NCBI RefSeq assembly: GCF_023078335.1 | Contig: NZ_CP095550.1 | Span: 4,508,001-4,572,000 of the forward strand | DNA length: 64,000 bases | Direction of reading: 5' to 3' | DNA from: Metabacillus endolithicus | GTDB lineage: Bacteria > Bacillota > Bacilli > Bacillales > Bacillaceae | Part shown: positions 10,184-19,148 of the stretch, in pieces | How the letters are laid out: each line of letters begins with the position of its first letter | Numbering within the stretch: position 1 is the first letter of the stretch | The notes under the pieces: generated by a model | Told to the model about the DNA's origin: nothing | The model's database searches: none | The model's input: the letters and a program-made list of their open reading frames with translations, nothing else | Program-made: the position numbers and the translations under genes

Positions 10184-10540
10184 TTACTGAACCTTTTTTA
10201 ATTCTTCAGATAATCTTTTTAATAGATTTTTACTAGTATCGACTACAGCTGATGGAAATACTTCTCCTTCACCGTACTCAACACCGTGAGGATAGTAGTG
10301 CTTGCCTAAAAGAGGAGTAATAAGCTTCATAACAGCATGACGTCCTCCAACATCTCCTTCAACAGCATAAGCAGGAACACGTAGATAGTAGATATCCCCT
10401 TTAGCTTCAATCTTACGATCGTAGGTAGCACGCTCATAATCCCATTGTCCCGCTCTTACTAACCCAAGATCGTCCATTATCTCATCTAAACGTGCAAGAT
10501 CTATTGTAATTCCCTCTAAACCAGTGCCTTCAATTTTCAT
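10184..10540 (-). CDS. ylbA: YugN-like family protein YlbA
   Basis: A 118-residue soluble protein of the YugN-like family; function unknown. It has a short hydrophilic alpha/beta make-up with the family stretches QWDYERATYDRK and YYLRVPAYAVEGDV. The size and its place between the cta genes and ylbC match ylbA of B. subtilis. The ATG at 10540 has a strong TAGGAGGG ribosome site. The family is recalled rather than searched. Confidence 0.8.
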   Translation of the reverse strand: MKIEGTGLEGITIDLARLDEIMDDLGLVRAGQWDYERATYDRKIEAKGDIYYLRVPAYAVEGDVGGRHAVMKLITPLLGKHYYPHGVEYGEGEVFPSAVVDTSKNLLKRLSEELKKVQ

Positions 10541-10688
10541 ATGTAATTTCCCTCCTAAAGCCTTTTCACGTTATTTATTATAGCTTAAAACAACATAAAA
10601 GTTAAAGTGAAACTTTAACTCATTCATAGTTAGTTGAGCTTATTAAAAAAATATTATTGGAAAAAATATAAAAAAAGGAGGTATACAC

Positions 10689-11317
10689 ATGAGTTTGCAA
10701 TTCACTCAGCGTAATATTCTACTATTTATCATGATTTGTATTTTGTTGTTATCTCCTCTTCAAGTGAAAGCAGAGGAATTTAATCACACAGTCAAAAAAG
10801 GGAAACTTTATGGAGTATTGCTCAATCTTATCAGGTCGGATTATCAGAAATTCTTGCCTCGAATCGTCATATAGATAATCCTCATTTAATTTTCCCAGGA
10901 CAGAAGCTGCATATTCCACAATTAAACGAAATTAAATTAATAGAAAAGCAAGTAATTACTTTAACAAACCTGGAAAGGAAGGATGCTGGTCTCCCACCAT
11001 TACAGACCAATTGGGAGCTTTCCAGGGTTGCAAGATTTAAATCAAAGGACATGAAAGAGTTGAACTATTTTAGCCATGATTCACCAACATATGGCTCTCC
11101 CTTTACGATGATTAATAACTTTAAAATTTCTTTCCAAACAGCAGCTGAAAACTTAGCAGCAGGTCAGAGAACCCCAAAAGAAGTAGTAAATGCATGGATG
11201 AACAGTCCTGGACACCGTGCTAATATACTTAAAAAGGAAGTTTCGGAAATTGGGGTAGGGTATGTTAATGGAGGTAAGTATGGCCACTATTGGACACAAA
11301 TGTTTATTAGCAGGTAA
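10689..11317 (+). CDS. LysM-CAP domain secreted protein (frameshifted in this sequence)
   Basis: A secreted protein with a signal peptide (residues 1-28), a LysM domain and a C-terminal CAP/SCP domain. The frame breaks in the run AAAAAAGGG at 10794-10802. Adding one G restores VKKGETLWSIAQSYQVG and the rest of LysM, then continues through the CAP domain (KELNYFSHDSPTYG, AAENLAAG, MNSPGHRANIL) to 11317, giving about 209 residues. LysM binds peptidoglycan or chitin; CAP domains of bacilli occur in cell wall and spore proteins such as YkwD and SafA-linked proteins. AAAAAGGAGG precedes the ATG. Followed by ylbC, another CAP protein. Confidence 0.85.
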
Positions 11318-11346
11318 AGTGTTATATAATTTATTTGTAACACTTT
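11316..11346 (+). terminator. Possible terminator after the LysM-CAP gene
   Basis: AAGTGTTA...TAACACTT stem with a short TCTTACT tail; the T tract is weak. Confidence 0.5.
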
Positions 11347-11543
11347 CTTACTAATTATTTGATACAATTAAAGTTATCAAAAAGTTTTAACATTAAGTTT
11401 CCAGGGTAATAATGATAAGACAGTTTAGTGTTTCTAGAACTATTATTGTGCATACTTGTCATTTAAAGTAGAAAGAGAATAACAAGTATGTTGTCTCATA
11501 TAATGAAAGAAATGGGAGAAAGCATAAGGAGGAGGTTTTTTCA

Positions 11544-12614
11544 CTGCGTATACTGATTCGGAGCATTTTAATTTTTTGTATTATTTTTGTTAGTTATACG
11601 TTATTTTTTCATTATGGAAAATATACTCCAAATGAACAACTTAAAGAAGAGAACGTTCAAATATCAAATGAAGAAACAACGAATTCTGAAAAACAAGTTG
11701 CTGAAGGTGAAACAGTTCCAAATGAGGGTTTATTATCATTTATGGAGAAATCATCTGAAGAAATCACTGCTATACTAGGTGAGCCTGACCGTATTGATCC
11801 CTCAGCTTATGATTATGATTGGTGGATTTACGAACAAGAAGACAATCAATATATTCAAGTGGGAGTTTTAAATCAAAGGGTCGTTTCAGTTTATGGAATA
11901 GGAAAAGGATTAAACGCTAAACCGTTTGTGATTGGACAACCTATTCAAGAAGTCTTTAAAATACAACCTGTTTCATCTAGTTTATCACTAGAGTATGAAG
12001 GTAATTCATATCGTTTTGAATTTTCGGAGGAAGATATGAATACCAGACCAACAGTAAAAATGGGTGATGTGTTTGTGCAGTTATATATTGATAAATTTGA
12101 CGGGATATTATCAAGCATTCGGGTAATAGATGCTGAGACATTTATCAAACAACGCTCCTATGAGGTTACATACAGAGGTGAGCTCATTGAACCAAAAGAA
12201 ATAAGTGAAGATAAATGGGAAAAGATTGAAGCTGGTGCTGAACAACAGATCTTGTCAATAACGAATATGTTAAGAGCAAGGCATGGTTTAGCAGCTGTTC
12301 AGTGGCATGAAGATACGTCAAGGGTTGCTTTTTTACATAGTAAAGATATGAAAGAGAATGAATATTTTTCTCATGAATCGCCAACAGAAGGTACTCTTGT
12401 TAATCGTCTTGCACAATTGGATATCAAGTATCAGATGGCAGGTGAAAACATAGCTGCTCAATATGTAGACGCTATTGCAGCAAGTGAAGGGTGGCTAAAC
12501 AGTAAAGGTCATCGTGATACTATGCTGAACGAGGAATTTACACACCTAGGAGTTGGAGTAGACGGTCTATATTATACACAGAATTTTATTACAACTTGGG
12601 ATTTAAACCAATAA
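11544..12614 (+). CDS. ylbC: CAP-domain protein YlbC
   Basis: YlbC-type protein of about 356 residues: an N-terminal membrane anchor or signal (residues 2-20), an acidic linker, a CAP-associated N-terminal domain (EEITAILGEPDRIDPS onward) and a C-terminal CAP/SCP domain (LRARHGLAAVQWHEDTSR, EYFSHESPTEG, NSKGHRDTMLN). Function unknown. The frame is open upstream of the first ATG (11742), and this stretch encodes the needed hydrophobic segment. The only start near the AGGAGGAGG site (11528-11536) is CTG at 11544, an unusual start codon; a miscalled TTG would also explain it. Confidence 0.85.
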   Translation: MRILIRSILIFCIIFVSYTLFFHYGKYTPNEQLKEENVQISNEETTNSEKQVAEGETVPNEGLLSFMEKSSEEITAILGEPDRIDPSAYDYDWWIYEQEDNQYIQVGVLNQRVVSVYGIGKGLNAKPFVIGQPIQEVFKIQPVSSSLSLEYEGNSYRFEFSEEDMNTRPTVKMGDVFVQLYIDKFDGILSSIRVIDAETFIKQRSYEVTYRGELIEPKEISEDKWEKIEAGAEQQILSITNMLRARHGLAAVQWHEDTSRVAFLHSKDMKENEYFSHESPTEGTLVNRLAQLDIKYQMAGENIAAQYVDAIAASEGWLNSKGHRDTMLNEEFTHLGVGVDGLYYTQNFITTWDLNQ

Positions 12615-12626
12615 AAATAGTAACAA

Positions 12627-12665
12627 GCAAGACCCTTTTTCTTTGTTGGAAAGGGTCTTTTTTTA
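12627..12665. terminator. Terminator after ylbC
   Basis: AAGACCCTTT...AAAGGGTCTT stem followed by seven T residues; it stands between the convergent ylbC and the small minus-strand gene. Confidence 0.9.
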
Positions 12666-12666
12666 A

Positions 12667-12819
12667 TTATTTTATTTTACGATACGCTCTTCTTTCAGCA
12701 TAGTTAATGCAAAGCGCGCACACATAAATCTTTTGACCAATATCATTGAGATAAAATAAACCTTTGTTATTCTTCTTATTACACATTTTACATTGCTTTT
12801 TCAAAAAGAACTTTTTCAT
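12667..12819 (-). CDS. Small four-cysteine (zinc-ribbon-like) protein, 50 residues
   Basis: A short frame running from ATG 12819 to TAA 12667. It encodes a basic protein with two CxxC pairs, CKMC (C10/C13) and CALC (C34/C37), spaced 20 residues apart as in a zinc ribbon, and a lysine-rich start (MKKFFLKKQ). A GGTGAGTGAG ribosome site precedes the ATG. It lies 15 bases downstream of the thioesterase gene in the same direction and may share its transcript. No known family recognised; zinc binding and a nucleic-acid or ribosome role are inference from composition only. Confidence 0.65.
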   Translation of the reverse strand: MKKFFLKKQCKMCNKKNNKGLFYLNDIGQKIYVCALCINYAERRAYRKIK

Positions 12820-12834
12820 CTCACTCACCCATAT

Positions 12835-13323
12835 TTATGTTCTATTAATAATAAAAAAACTTGCTGTACTATGTGCAATTAATGTTCCGTCGTCACGAAA
12901 AACTTTTCCTTCCGTAACAACCGTTTTATTGCCTTTATGGATCATCCCGGCAACACATGTCAGTTCCTTGCCAACCCCTGGAGCCACATAGTTAATTTTA
13001 ATTTCGGTTGTAACGGCTGCTTTATCGGGTGGGAGGATATGATGGACAAGACCTCCCATAGCTGAGTCTAATAAAGTAGCGGTAATTCCGCCATGTACTA
13101 TGTTTAATGCATTCTGAATAATTGGTGTGTTTGGAATTGTCATTTTAAATTCATTTTCCTTATACTCGCCTTCAGCATGGAGAAGTGCGCCTATGTAGGA
13201 ACCTTTCTCATGAAATTGCTTTTTCTTCAGTCCATTAAGTAGAAGTTCTAAAACATATTGATCCTCTTCATTTGCATTTTGTAAAACTTCGGAACTTAAT
13301 TTTAATAATTCATCCTTTGTCAT
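12835..13323 (-). CDS. PaaI-type hotdog-fold thioesterase
   Basis: A 162-residue protein of the PaaI/YbgC-like hotdog superfamily, likely hydrolysing a CoA thioester. The catalytic-region motif IVHGGITATLLDSAMGG (about residues 74-90) and the C-terminal strand pattern (TVVTEGKVFRDDGTLIAHSTASF) are typical of PaaI thioesterases. The substrate is unknown. The ATG at 13323 follows AAAAAGGAGAGG. Inserted between ylbC and ylbD relative to B. subtilis, and transcribed against its neighbours. Confidence 0.88.
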   Translation of the reverse strand: MTKDELLKLSSEVLQNANEEDQYVLELLLNGLKKKQFHEKGSYIGALLHAEGEYKENEFKMTIPNTPIIQNALNIVHGGITATLLDSAMGGLVHHILPPDKAAVTTEIKINYVAPGVGKELTCVAGMIHKGNKTVVTEGKVFRDDGTLIAHSTASFFIINRT

Positions 13324-13497
13324 ACTGTTACCCTCTCCTTTTTAGATAGTGATATTTTACCAAAAATTTCTTACATTTAGTTATTTTTCTAATAATAAAA
13401 AGATTTACTTGTTTTATTTTTTTCTAAATATGGGCGAACAGTCTAATGGTTTCTTAAATAAGATAATATAGGCAAATGTATCAATGAGGTGAGAATA

Positions 13498-13899
13498 ATG
13501 ACATCCAAAAAAACGCATCCATCTGTTCAACAGTTTAAGGAATTTGTTAAAAAACATCCCAAACTTGTTCAAGAGGTCCGTAAGGGTAATAAAGAGTGGC
13601 AGGAAGTGTTTGAAGATTGGTATTTACTTGGAGAAAATGATATTGTCTGGAAACAGTACAAAGGAGATCAGACAGAGGATTCTTCTGAAAAGGAAACAAA
13701 AAGTAAATCTGATTTTATGACACAAATATTTTCAGCTGTTAAGCAAATGGATATGGATACTGTAAACCATCATATTAACAACATGAGTAGTACTATTTCT
13801 ACTATTCAAGGTCTTTTCGATCAGTTTGGCGGTTCAAAAGGCTCTAATCAAAAGTCTGCAACAGCAAGTCAGCATCCCTTTTCATTCAGAAAGGATTAG
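13498..13899 (+). CDS. ylbD: YlbD family (spore coat-associated) protein
   Basis: YlbD-like protein of 133 residues, called a putative coat protein in bacilli; the biochemical role is unknown. It has the family N-terminus HPSVQQFKEFVKKHPKLVQEVR and a W-rich segment (WQEVFEDWYLLGENDIVW), followed by a charged linker and an amphipathic C-terminal part. ATG 13498 is chosen over GTG 13489 because the ribosome site GAGGTGAG overlaps that GTG. Probably cotranscribed with ylbE, 33 bases downstream. Confidence 0.87.
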   Translation: MTSKKTHPSVQQFKEFVKKHPKLVQEVRKGNKEWQEVFEDWYLLGENDIVWKQYKGDQTEDSSEKETKSKSDFMTQIFSAVKQMDMDTVNHHINNMSSTISTIQGLFDQFGGSKGSNQKSATASQHPFSFRKD

Positions 13900-13932
13900 T
13901 GACTAAATCGTGACTCCGAATGGAGGAGAATG

Positions 13933-14172
13933 ATGAGAAAAGAAGTTCAAGAATATATATTTGCAAATGATGAACGAAAGAAATTTGTACGTGAACAACC
14001 ATATTGGTATAGGAAACTGTCAAGAAACCCTAATGATATAAACGATATGGAAATCAGTATGATGAATTATTATCAAAAGACAATTCCTCATAAGGTACAG
14101 CAATTTTCAAACTCGATTCAAATGGCGTCAATGATGGTAGCGATGTTTCAATCTATGAGACAGCAGGATTAG
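13933..14172 (+). CDS. ylbE: YlbE family protein
   Basis: A 79-residue protein of the YlbE family, function unknown. The conserved block FVREQPYWYRKLSRNP is present, followed by a methionine-rich C-terminus. Two ATGs occur in tandem (13930, 13933); the second has the better spacing (6 bases) from GGAGG at 13922. It follows ylbD closely and is ended by a terminator. Confidence 0.88.
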   Translation: MRKEVQEYIFANDERKKFVREQPYWYRKLSRNPNDINDMEISMMNYYQKTIPHKVQQFSNSIQMASMMVAMFQSMRQQD

Positions 14173-14189
14173 AACAGTGATTAACACTT

Positions 14190-14235
14190 ACAGGCAAGGT
14201 GATTAGGTTATAATTGCCTGCCTGTTTCTTTTTAA
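14190..14235 (+). terminator. Terminator after ylbE
   Basis: ACAGGCA...TGCCTGT stem with additional pairing inside, followed by TTCTTTTT. Confidence 0.7.
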
Positions 14236-14316
14236 CTCCTTACATAAAGAGACATCTGAAAAGTATTCATGAATTTCTACGCCTCTGTAAACACTAAGAA
14301 AAAGGAGGCAGATAGG

Positions 14317-14744
14317 ATGAAGCGCATTTTTTGTACGGTTTTTTTATTAGGTATTGTCACTGGATGTGTTGAAGATAAACCAAGACCAGAAGGAAACTTA
14401 GAGGTTGTACCTCTTCAAGTGGTGAACCATTCATTTGAGGCAATGGAAGTTATAAATCAACAGCGTAAAATGAATATAACTGTTAAACATCATATAAGAG
14501 ATCAAGATGTTTATGTAGAATGTTATATTCCTTCATTTACCTTTAAAGAAAAAGGTGGAAAAAAGGTAGAAGGTGAGGGTCATTTACAGTTATCTGTTGA
14601 TGGCAAGGTTGTTGAACATATTCAAACGGCAGCTTTTGTTATAAGAGGATTAGAAAAAGAGCCCACACATTTGAAATAGAGGTTGTTCATAATGATTCTA
14701 CTAGCTATGAACTAAAAAAATCATGGAATGCTACCATTCAATAA
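14317..14744 (+). CDS. Lipoprotein of unknown function (frameshifted near the 3' end)
   Basis: A small predicted lipoprotein: signal peptide MKRIFCTVFLLGIVTGC with a lipobox cysteine at 17, then a beta-rich domain of about 125 residues. As read, the frame ends at 14679. One missing A in the run at 14654-14658 would continue it as HTFEIEVVHNDSTSYELKKS to the stop at 14742, about 142 residues, which looks like the real C-terminus of an immunoglobulin-like (YtkA-like) fold. AAAGGAGG at 14301 supports the ATG at 14317. No family assigned with confidence. Confidence 0.75.
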
Positions 14745-14828
14745 ATAAAAGGATTATCATGTTAATTTTTTAGATTTCTCATTTGACGATATTCATGATA
14801 GAATGAATATCGGAGGTGCATATACTCT

Positions 14829-15272
14829 ATGTTTGCTACACTTGAGAGCACATTATTAGTAGATCAAGCTGAAGAACTTGCTAACTTGGTACTTCAATCA
14901 GAGACTGTTGAGGAGTATCGTCGTAGTTTCAATATATTACAAAAAGATCAAGAAGCTCAACAACTAATTCAGGAATTTACTAAGATTAAGGACCTGTACG
15001 AAGATGTTCAACGTTTCGGTAAATATCATCCTGATTATCGTAAAATTACAAAAGATTTGCGTGATATTAAGCGTGAGGTAGATTTGAACGAAAGTATATC
15101 TAATTTTAAGAAGGCTGAGAATGAAGTACAATCTCTTCTTGATGAAATTAGTGTGCAAATCGGTCAAGCTGTTTCCATCCATGTTAAAGTTCCTACAGGT
15201 AACCCATTTTTTGAATCAAGTTGTGGCGGGGGATGCGGATCTGGTGGAAGTTGTGGGTGTAAGGTATCCTAA
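14829..15272 (+). CDS. ylbF: YlbF (RicF), subunit of the Y-complex
   Basis: YlbF/RicF works with YmcA (RicA) and YaaT (RicT) in the Fe-S-containing Y-complex that guides RNase Y mRNA processing and affects competence, biofilm formation and sporulation. Its 147 residues are mostly helical, with coiled-coil-like segments. The C-terminus is cysteine-rich (CGGGCGSGGSCGC), as in B. subtilis, and contributes to iron-sulfur binding. The ATG follows ATCGGAGGTG. The next gene, ylbG, is its usual neighbour. Confidence 0.95.
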   Translation: MFATLESTLLVDQAEELANLVLQSETVEEYRRSFNILQKDQEAQQLIQEFTKIKDLYEDVQRFGKYHPDYRKITKDLRDIKREVDLNESISNFKKAENEVQSLLDEISVQIGQAVSIHVKVPTGNPFFESSCGGGCGSGGSCGCKVS

Positions 15273-15304
15273 AACGAGTATTACTGCTCGTTTTCTTTTT
15301 TTGC
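15271..15304 (+). terminator. Terminator after ylbF
   Basis: AAACGAGT...CTCGTTT stem and TTCTTTTTTT tail. Confidence 0.8.
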
Positions 15305-15471
15305 TAAAATGTACAGATGATTAAAATAATACAGATTTAACTGATATTTTTTTATAAATTTATCAATTTAGCTTATAGAAATATTGTTTATAAAATGAAA
15401 ATTTGCTAGACTTTTTATTGGAAATACAGATGTTACTAATGTCGTTTAGATAACCTGAGGGAGACAAGAGT

Positions 15472-15744
15472 ATGTTTGAAAAGCGTCAAGGGATAGTTGT
15501 TTGGCTTCATACATTAAAACAATTAAAAATGCTAAGAAAATTTGGGAATGTTCATTATGTTTCAAAAAAATTAAAATACGTTGTCCTGTATTGTAATATG
15601 GATGTAACAGAGCAAACGATTCAAAAGCTCTCTTCCTACTCCTTTGTTAAACATGTTGAGCCCTCTTACAAACCCTTTCTAAAGCTGGAATTTGAATCAA
15701 AAGTTGATAAAGCAAAAGAATATGATTACAAAATTGGTTTGTAG
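15472..15744 (+). CDS. ylbG: DUF2129 family protein YlbG
   Basis: A 90-residue DUF2129 protein, the same size as B. subtilis YlbG; function unknown. It starts with the family pattern [21 protein letters not shown] and contains [14 protein letters not shown], a small alpha/beta fold rich in basic residues. GAGGGAGA precedes the ATG. It has its own 200 bp upstream gap and a downstream terminator, so it is probably monocistronic. Confidence 0.92.
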   Translation: MFEKRQGIVVWLHTLKQLKMLRKFGNVHYVSKKLKYVVLYCNMDVTEQTIQKLSSYSFVKHVEPSYKPFLKLEFESKVDKAKEYDYKIGL

Positions 15745-15759
15745 TTATTAACCTGTATC

Positions 15760-15793
15760 CAAAAAAGGCTGACAATAGTGTCAGCCTTTTTCC
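15760..15793 (+). terminator. Terminator after ylbG
   Basis: AAAAAGGCTGACA...TGTCAGCCTTTTT, perfect stem with T tail. Confidence 0.9.
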
Positions 15794-15850
15794 ATTTGTT
15801 GAAAAGTAAGGTCGTGATCGTAGTGACCAGTTTTAAGGGTGAATGATATG

Positions 15851-16240
15851 TTATTGAAGAGGAGGGATAAGATGGTTTAGTCTTAAAATCCCAATCAGAT
15901 ATTGGTAGTAAAGATCAGTTTCATTAAACATACTTGATGGTTTAACATCAAACGAAATAATATTCTTCTGCAATGTTTTAGCCAATTCATTAAATAAATC
16001 ATATCGTTTGTTTTCTAATTGGTTCGGATTAGGTATCCCTTCCCTACATATATATAAGGCTTGGAAATTCCCTGGATCAGTAGGTTTCATTATGACCACA
16101 ACGGAAGTAACATCTTTGTCATTCAATTTTGTATGTAAAGCTAGTAAATGAGTCACTCGATGTTTATTAGCCATTGCTGTTTCAATTAACTCATAAATAT
16201 CAGAATAACCCTCACCTAATTCAATAAAACGCTGTATCAT
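15851..16240 (-). CDS. Uncharacterised DUF7147-like protein
   Basis: A 129-residue soluble protein starting MIQRFIELGEGYSDIYELIE. Similar proteins occur beside ylbG/ylbH in other bacilli and are sometimes mislabelled methylthioribose kinase; no kinase motif is visible here. The ATG at 16240 is preferred over 16291 because CAGGGGGAAG stands 6 bases before it. The gene is opposite to its neighbours and lies downstream of the CsfG-like RNA on the same strand, separated by that RNA's terminator. Confidence 0.8.
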   Translation of the reverse strand: MIQRFIELGEGYSDIYELIETAMANKHRVTHLLALHTKLNDKDVTSVVVIMKPTDPGNFQALYICREGIPNPNQLENKRYDLFNELAKTLQKNIISFDVKPSSMFNETDLYYQYLIGILRLNHLIPPLQ

Positions 16241-16407
16241 AAAAACTTCCCCCTGAAAAAAATTTAACAATATTTCATTTAACCGATCCAACTATAACAT
16301 GTAAATAGTAAAAAGAGAAGTTGGATAGTAGCTTATATGTTTCTTTAAAAACATGGATTTTAGGCTAGTACTAATCCTAAATCCCTAGTCCATCCTATAA
16401 ATTTCTA

Positions 16408-16564
16408 AAAAAAAACCCTACAGAAATTAATCTGTAGGGTCCCTCAATACCTTTTATACTAAAAGGCTGAAGGCAAAGGGAGAGGAGAAACCGGAGGAAG
16501 AACTTATGGGGAAACGTAAGTCTTCTCCGCGGTTGGCAACAACATCAACGAATCGATGTTGTTA
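16408..16564 (-). ncRNA. csfG: CsfG-like forespore small RNA
   Basis: A minus-strand transcription unit with no reading frame, between ylbG and ylbH (rsmD), the place where B. subtilis is reported to encode the sporulation RNA CsfG. The RNA, about 157 nt, folds clearly: a 5' hairpin AACAACATC...GATGTTGTT; a long second hairpin (AACCG/CGGTT, GGAG/CTCC, GAAGACTTA/TAAGTTCTTC); a C/U-rich single strand; a small hairpin CCTTTTA...TAAAAGG; and a terminator CCCTACAG...CTGTAGGG with nine T. A sigmaF/sigmaG-type promoter stands upstream. Assignment as CsfG comes from position, promoter type and structure, without an alignment. Confidence 0.75.
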
Positions 16565-16570
16565 CTAATC

Positions 16571-16598
16571 ATTATCACCAAATGGTTAATCAGTATAC
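16571..16598 (-). promoter_or_regulatory. sigmaF/sigmaG-type promoter of the CsfG-like RNA
   Basis: On the minus strand, GTATA (16594-16598) stands 14 bases before GGTGATAAT (16571-16579). The arrangement is the same as in the sigG promoter in this window (GCATA, 14 bases, GGAGATACT). Start of transcription is estimated near 16564. Confidence 0.6.
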
Positions 16599-16823
16599 AT
16601 CATTATGTAATTTTTTCTTAACTTTTTATCCGACTGCAAATCAAATAGAGAGAACTTGAGGATAAGAGTATAGAAAACAATATAAATTAAAGAAAATACT
16701 CCTAATAAGTTTAGATATTGTAACAAACTGAAGGTACTATGGTAGGATTAAGTGAAAACTCTAATAAATCATGTTTTTATCTTTATTTATATTATGTAAA
16801 ATTAAAAAGTAGTGGTGAACGTA

Positions 16824-17393
16824 ATGAGAGTAGTATCTGGAAACTATAAAGGAAGACAGCTTAAAGCTGTACCTGGAACAACAACAAGACCAACAACTGA
16901 TAAAGTTAAGGAAGCTATTTTTAATATGGTTGGTCCATATTTTGATGGTGGCTTAGCGTTAGATTTATTTGCCGGTAGTGGAGGGTTAGGAATTGAAGCA
17001 CTTAGTCGGGGAATTGAACGCTGTATCTTTGTTGATCGTGAGCCAAAAGCGATACAAACAATACATAAAAATTTAGAGATTTGTCAAGCTACCGAATTTG
17101 AGGTATATCGTAATGATGCAGAAAGAGCATTAAAGGCGATAATAAAAAGGGAGTTACGCTTTCAATTAATCTTGTTAGATCCACCGTATAAGCAACAAAA
17201 ATTGAAAGCGCTTTTAAAAATGATAAGTGAAAATGGTTTACTAGACAAAAACGGTTTTATTGTTACCGAGCATGGTTCTGACATAGTACTTACTGAAGAA
17301 ATCGAGGAACTTGTTCAAGTAAAACAAGAAACCTATGGTACGAGTTCAATTACAATTTACAGTAACAAGGAAGCAATTGGGGAGGATGAATAA
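16824..17393 (+). CDS. rsmD: 16S rRNA (guanine-966 N2) methyltransferase RsmD (YlbH)
   Basis: SAM-dependent methyltransferase that modifies G966 (E. coli numbering) of 16S rRNA; 189 residues. The SAM-binding motif DLFAGSGGLGIEALSRG (about 47-63) and the catalytic DPPY (LLDPPYK, about 118) are present. ATG 16824 is taken as the start; the GTG at 16812 overlaps the probable GGTGAAC ribosome site. It directly abuts coaD, and the two form an operon ended by a terminator. Confidence 0.95.
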   Translation: MRVVSGNYKGRQLKAVPGTTTRPTTDKVKEAIFNMVGPYFDGGLALDLFAGSGGLGIEALSRGIERCIFVDREPKAIQTIHKNLEICQATEFEVYRNDAERALKAIIKRELRFQLILLDPPYKQQKLKALLKMISENGLLDKNGFIVTEHGSDIVLTEEIEELVQVKQETYGTSSITIYSNKEAIGEDE

Positions 17394-17877
<484 letters not shown>

Positions 17878-17879
<2 letters not shown>

Positions 17880-17906
17880 AAGGTGAGGGAGCTCCTCACC
17901 TTTTTT
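17878..17906 (+). terminator. Terminator after coaD
   Basis: AAAAGGTGAGG...CCTCACCTTTTTT stem with T run; also lies downstream of the convergent ylbJ. Confidence 0.9.
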
Positions 17907-17924
17907 AGATATTTGAGTATTGTT

Positions 17925-19148
17925 TTATGATAACTTCGTGAAAACATTCCTTTTTCCATAAAGAATGATATATAGCAATAAAGATGCTAATGTAATGATG
18001 GGACCAGTATGGATAACTATTTCCCAATAGATTTTTGCCCATTCGGGTCCATTTGTCATTAAAATAACTGGTAAATCACTCGTATTGTGAGCTTGTAGAT
18101 TCAAGTACAATGGCTTGAACAACAAGTAAGCAATGAACGAAGAATAAAAACCTTGCAGAATTCTAGCGATGAAAAAGGGCTTTAAATCTAATATCAGTGT
18201 CAGCTAAAATACTTGCAACTTGGGCCTGTATCGATAATCCTCCAAAAGCTAAAATGAAGCTTGCAATCATTACTTTATCTAAAAGATTTGCATTGGTTTC
18301 GCTCACTAACTGATTGCCTAGAGTAATTTCAAAGATGCCGGTAATAAGAGGTACGCTTAAATCAGTAGCGATGTGGAAAAATGCTAAAAATCCAGAGAAA
18401 ATAAGACCGATTATCTCCGTAACAGAAATGATGGCTAAAATTTTATTGAATACCGAGAAAAGGATAATAAATCCGCCAATCATTAGTAATGTTTGAATTG
18501 ATGATATGACGGCATCTCCAAGCATTTTTCCTAATGGCCTGGTTTCACTCACTCTTGTAGCATGCAGCTCCTTAAGAGCAATTGAAAGAGGTGAAAAGAA
18601 GGACTTCTTTTTCTTCGGTTGAATGACTGAATCGGATCCTCCATAAAATCTCATTGTCAATCCAACACCTAAATTCCCTAAATAATGTGATGCAGCTAAT
18701 AATATACCAAGTGAAGGATTGTCAAAAAAACCAACTGCAACGGCACCAAAAATAAATAAAGGATTTGAAGAACTTGTAAATGATACAAGCCGCTCTGCCT
18801 GAACTGTGGTTAGTTGTTTTTCCTGCCTCATTCTTGCTGTAAGTTTTGCTCCAGCTGGATTACCTGAAGCCATCCCCATTGCCCATACAAAACCACCTAC
18901 ACCCGGAACTCGAAAAATTGGTCTCATCAGTGGCTCTAAAAGAACTCCAATAAATTTGACAACACCAAAACCAATAAGAAGTTCGGAAACAATAAAAAAG
19001 GAAGAAGTGATGGAAAAACTACTTCCCACCAAATTGATAGTCCCCTTGTTGATGCATCAAGAGACTCCTTAGGATTAAGAATAATGGCAACTGTTAAGCC
19101 GCTAATAAAAATAGCTAAGATAATTGTTTTAAGTTTTGAAAGACTCAA
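17925..19148 (-). CDS. ylbJ: Sporulation integral membrane protein YlbJ (two frameshifts in this sequence)
   Basis: YlbJ is a polytopic membrane protein of the nucleoside-recognition (Gate) family, made under sigmaE and needed for heat-resistant spores. Three frames join into about 408 residues, the expected length. The first break is in the A run at 18994-18999 (minus-strand T run, one base short), between FPSLLPF and FIVSELLIGFG. The second is near 18175-18183, where an apparent extra G splits DTDIRFK from PFFIARILQGFY. Core sequences such as GGFVWAMGMASGNPAGA are intact. TTG 19148 has AGGAGGCG upstream. Two independent breaks in a conserved gene suggest sequence errors. Confidence 0.88.

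Noticed and set aside
12764..12991. Plus-strand open frame across the four-cysteine protein and thioesterase genes
   Set aside because: Overlaps two better-supported minus-strand genes and has no recognisable features.
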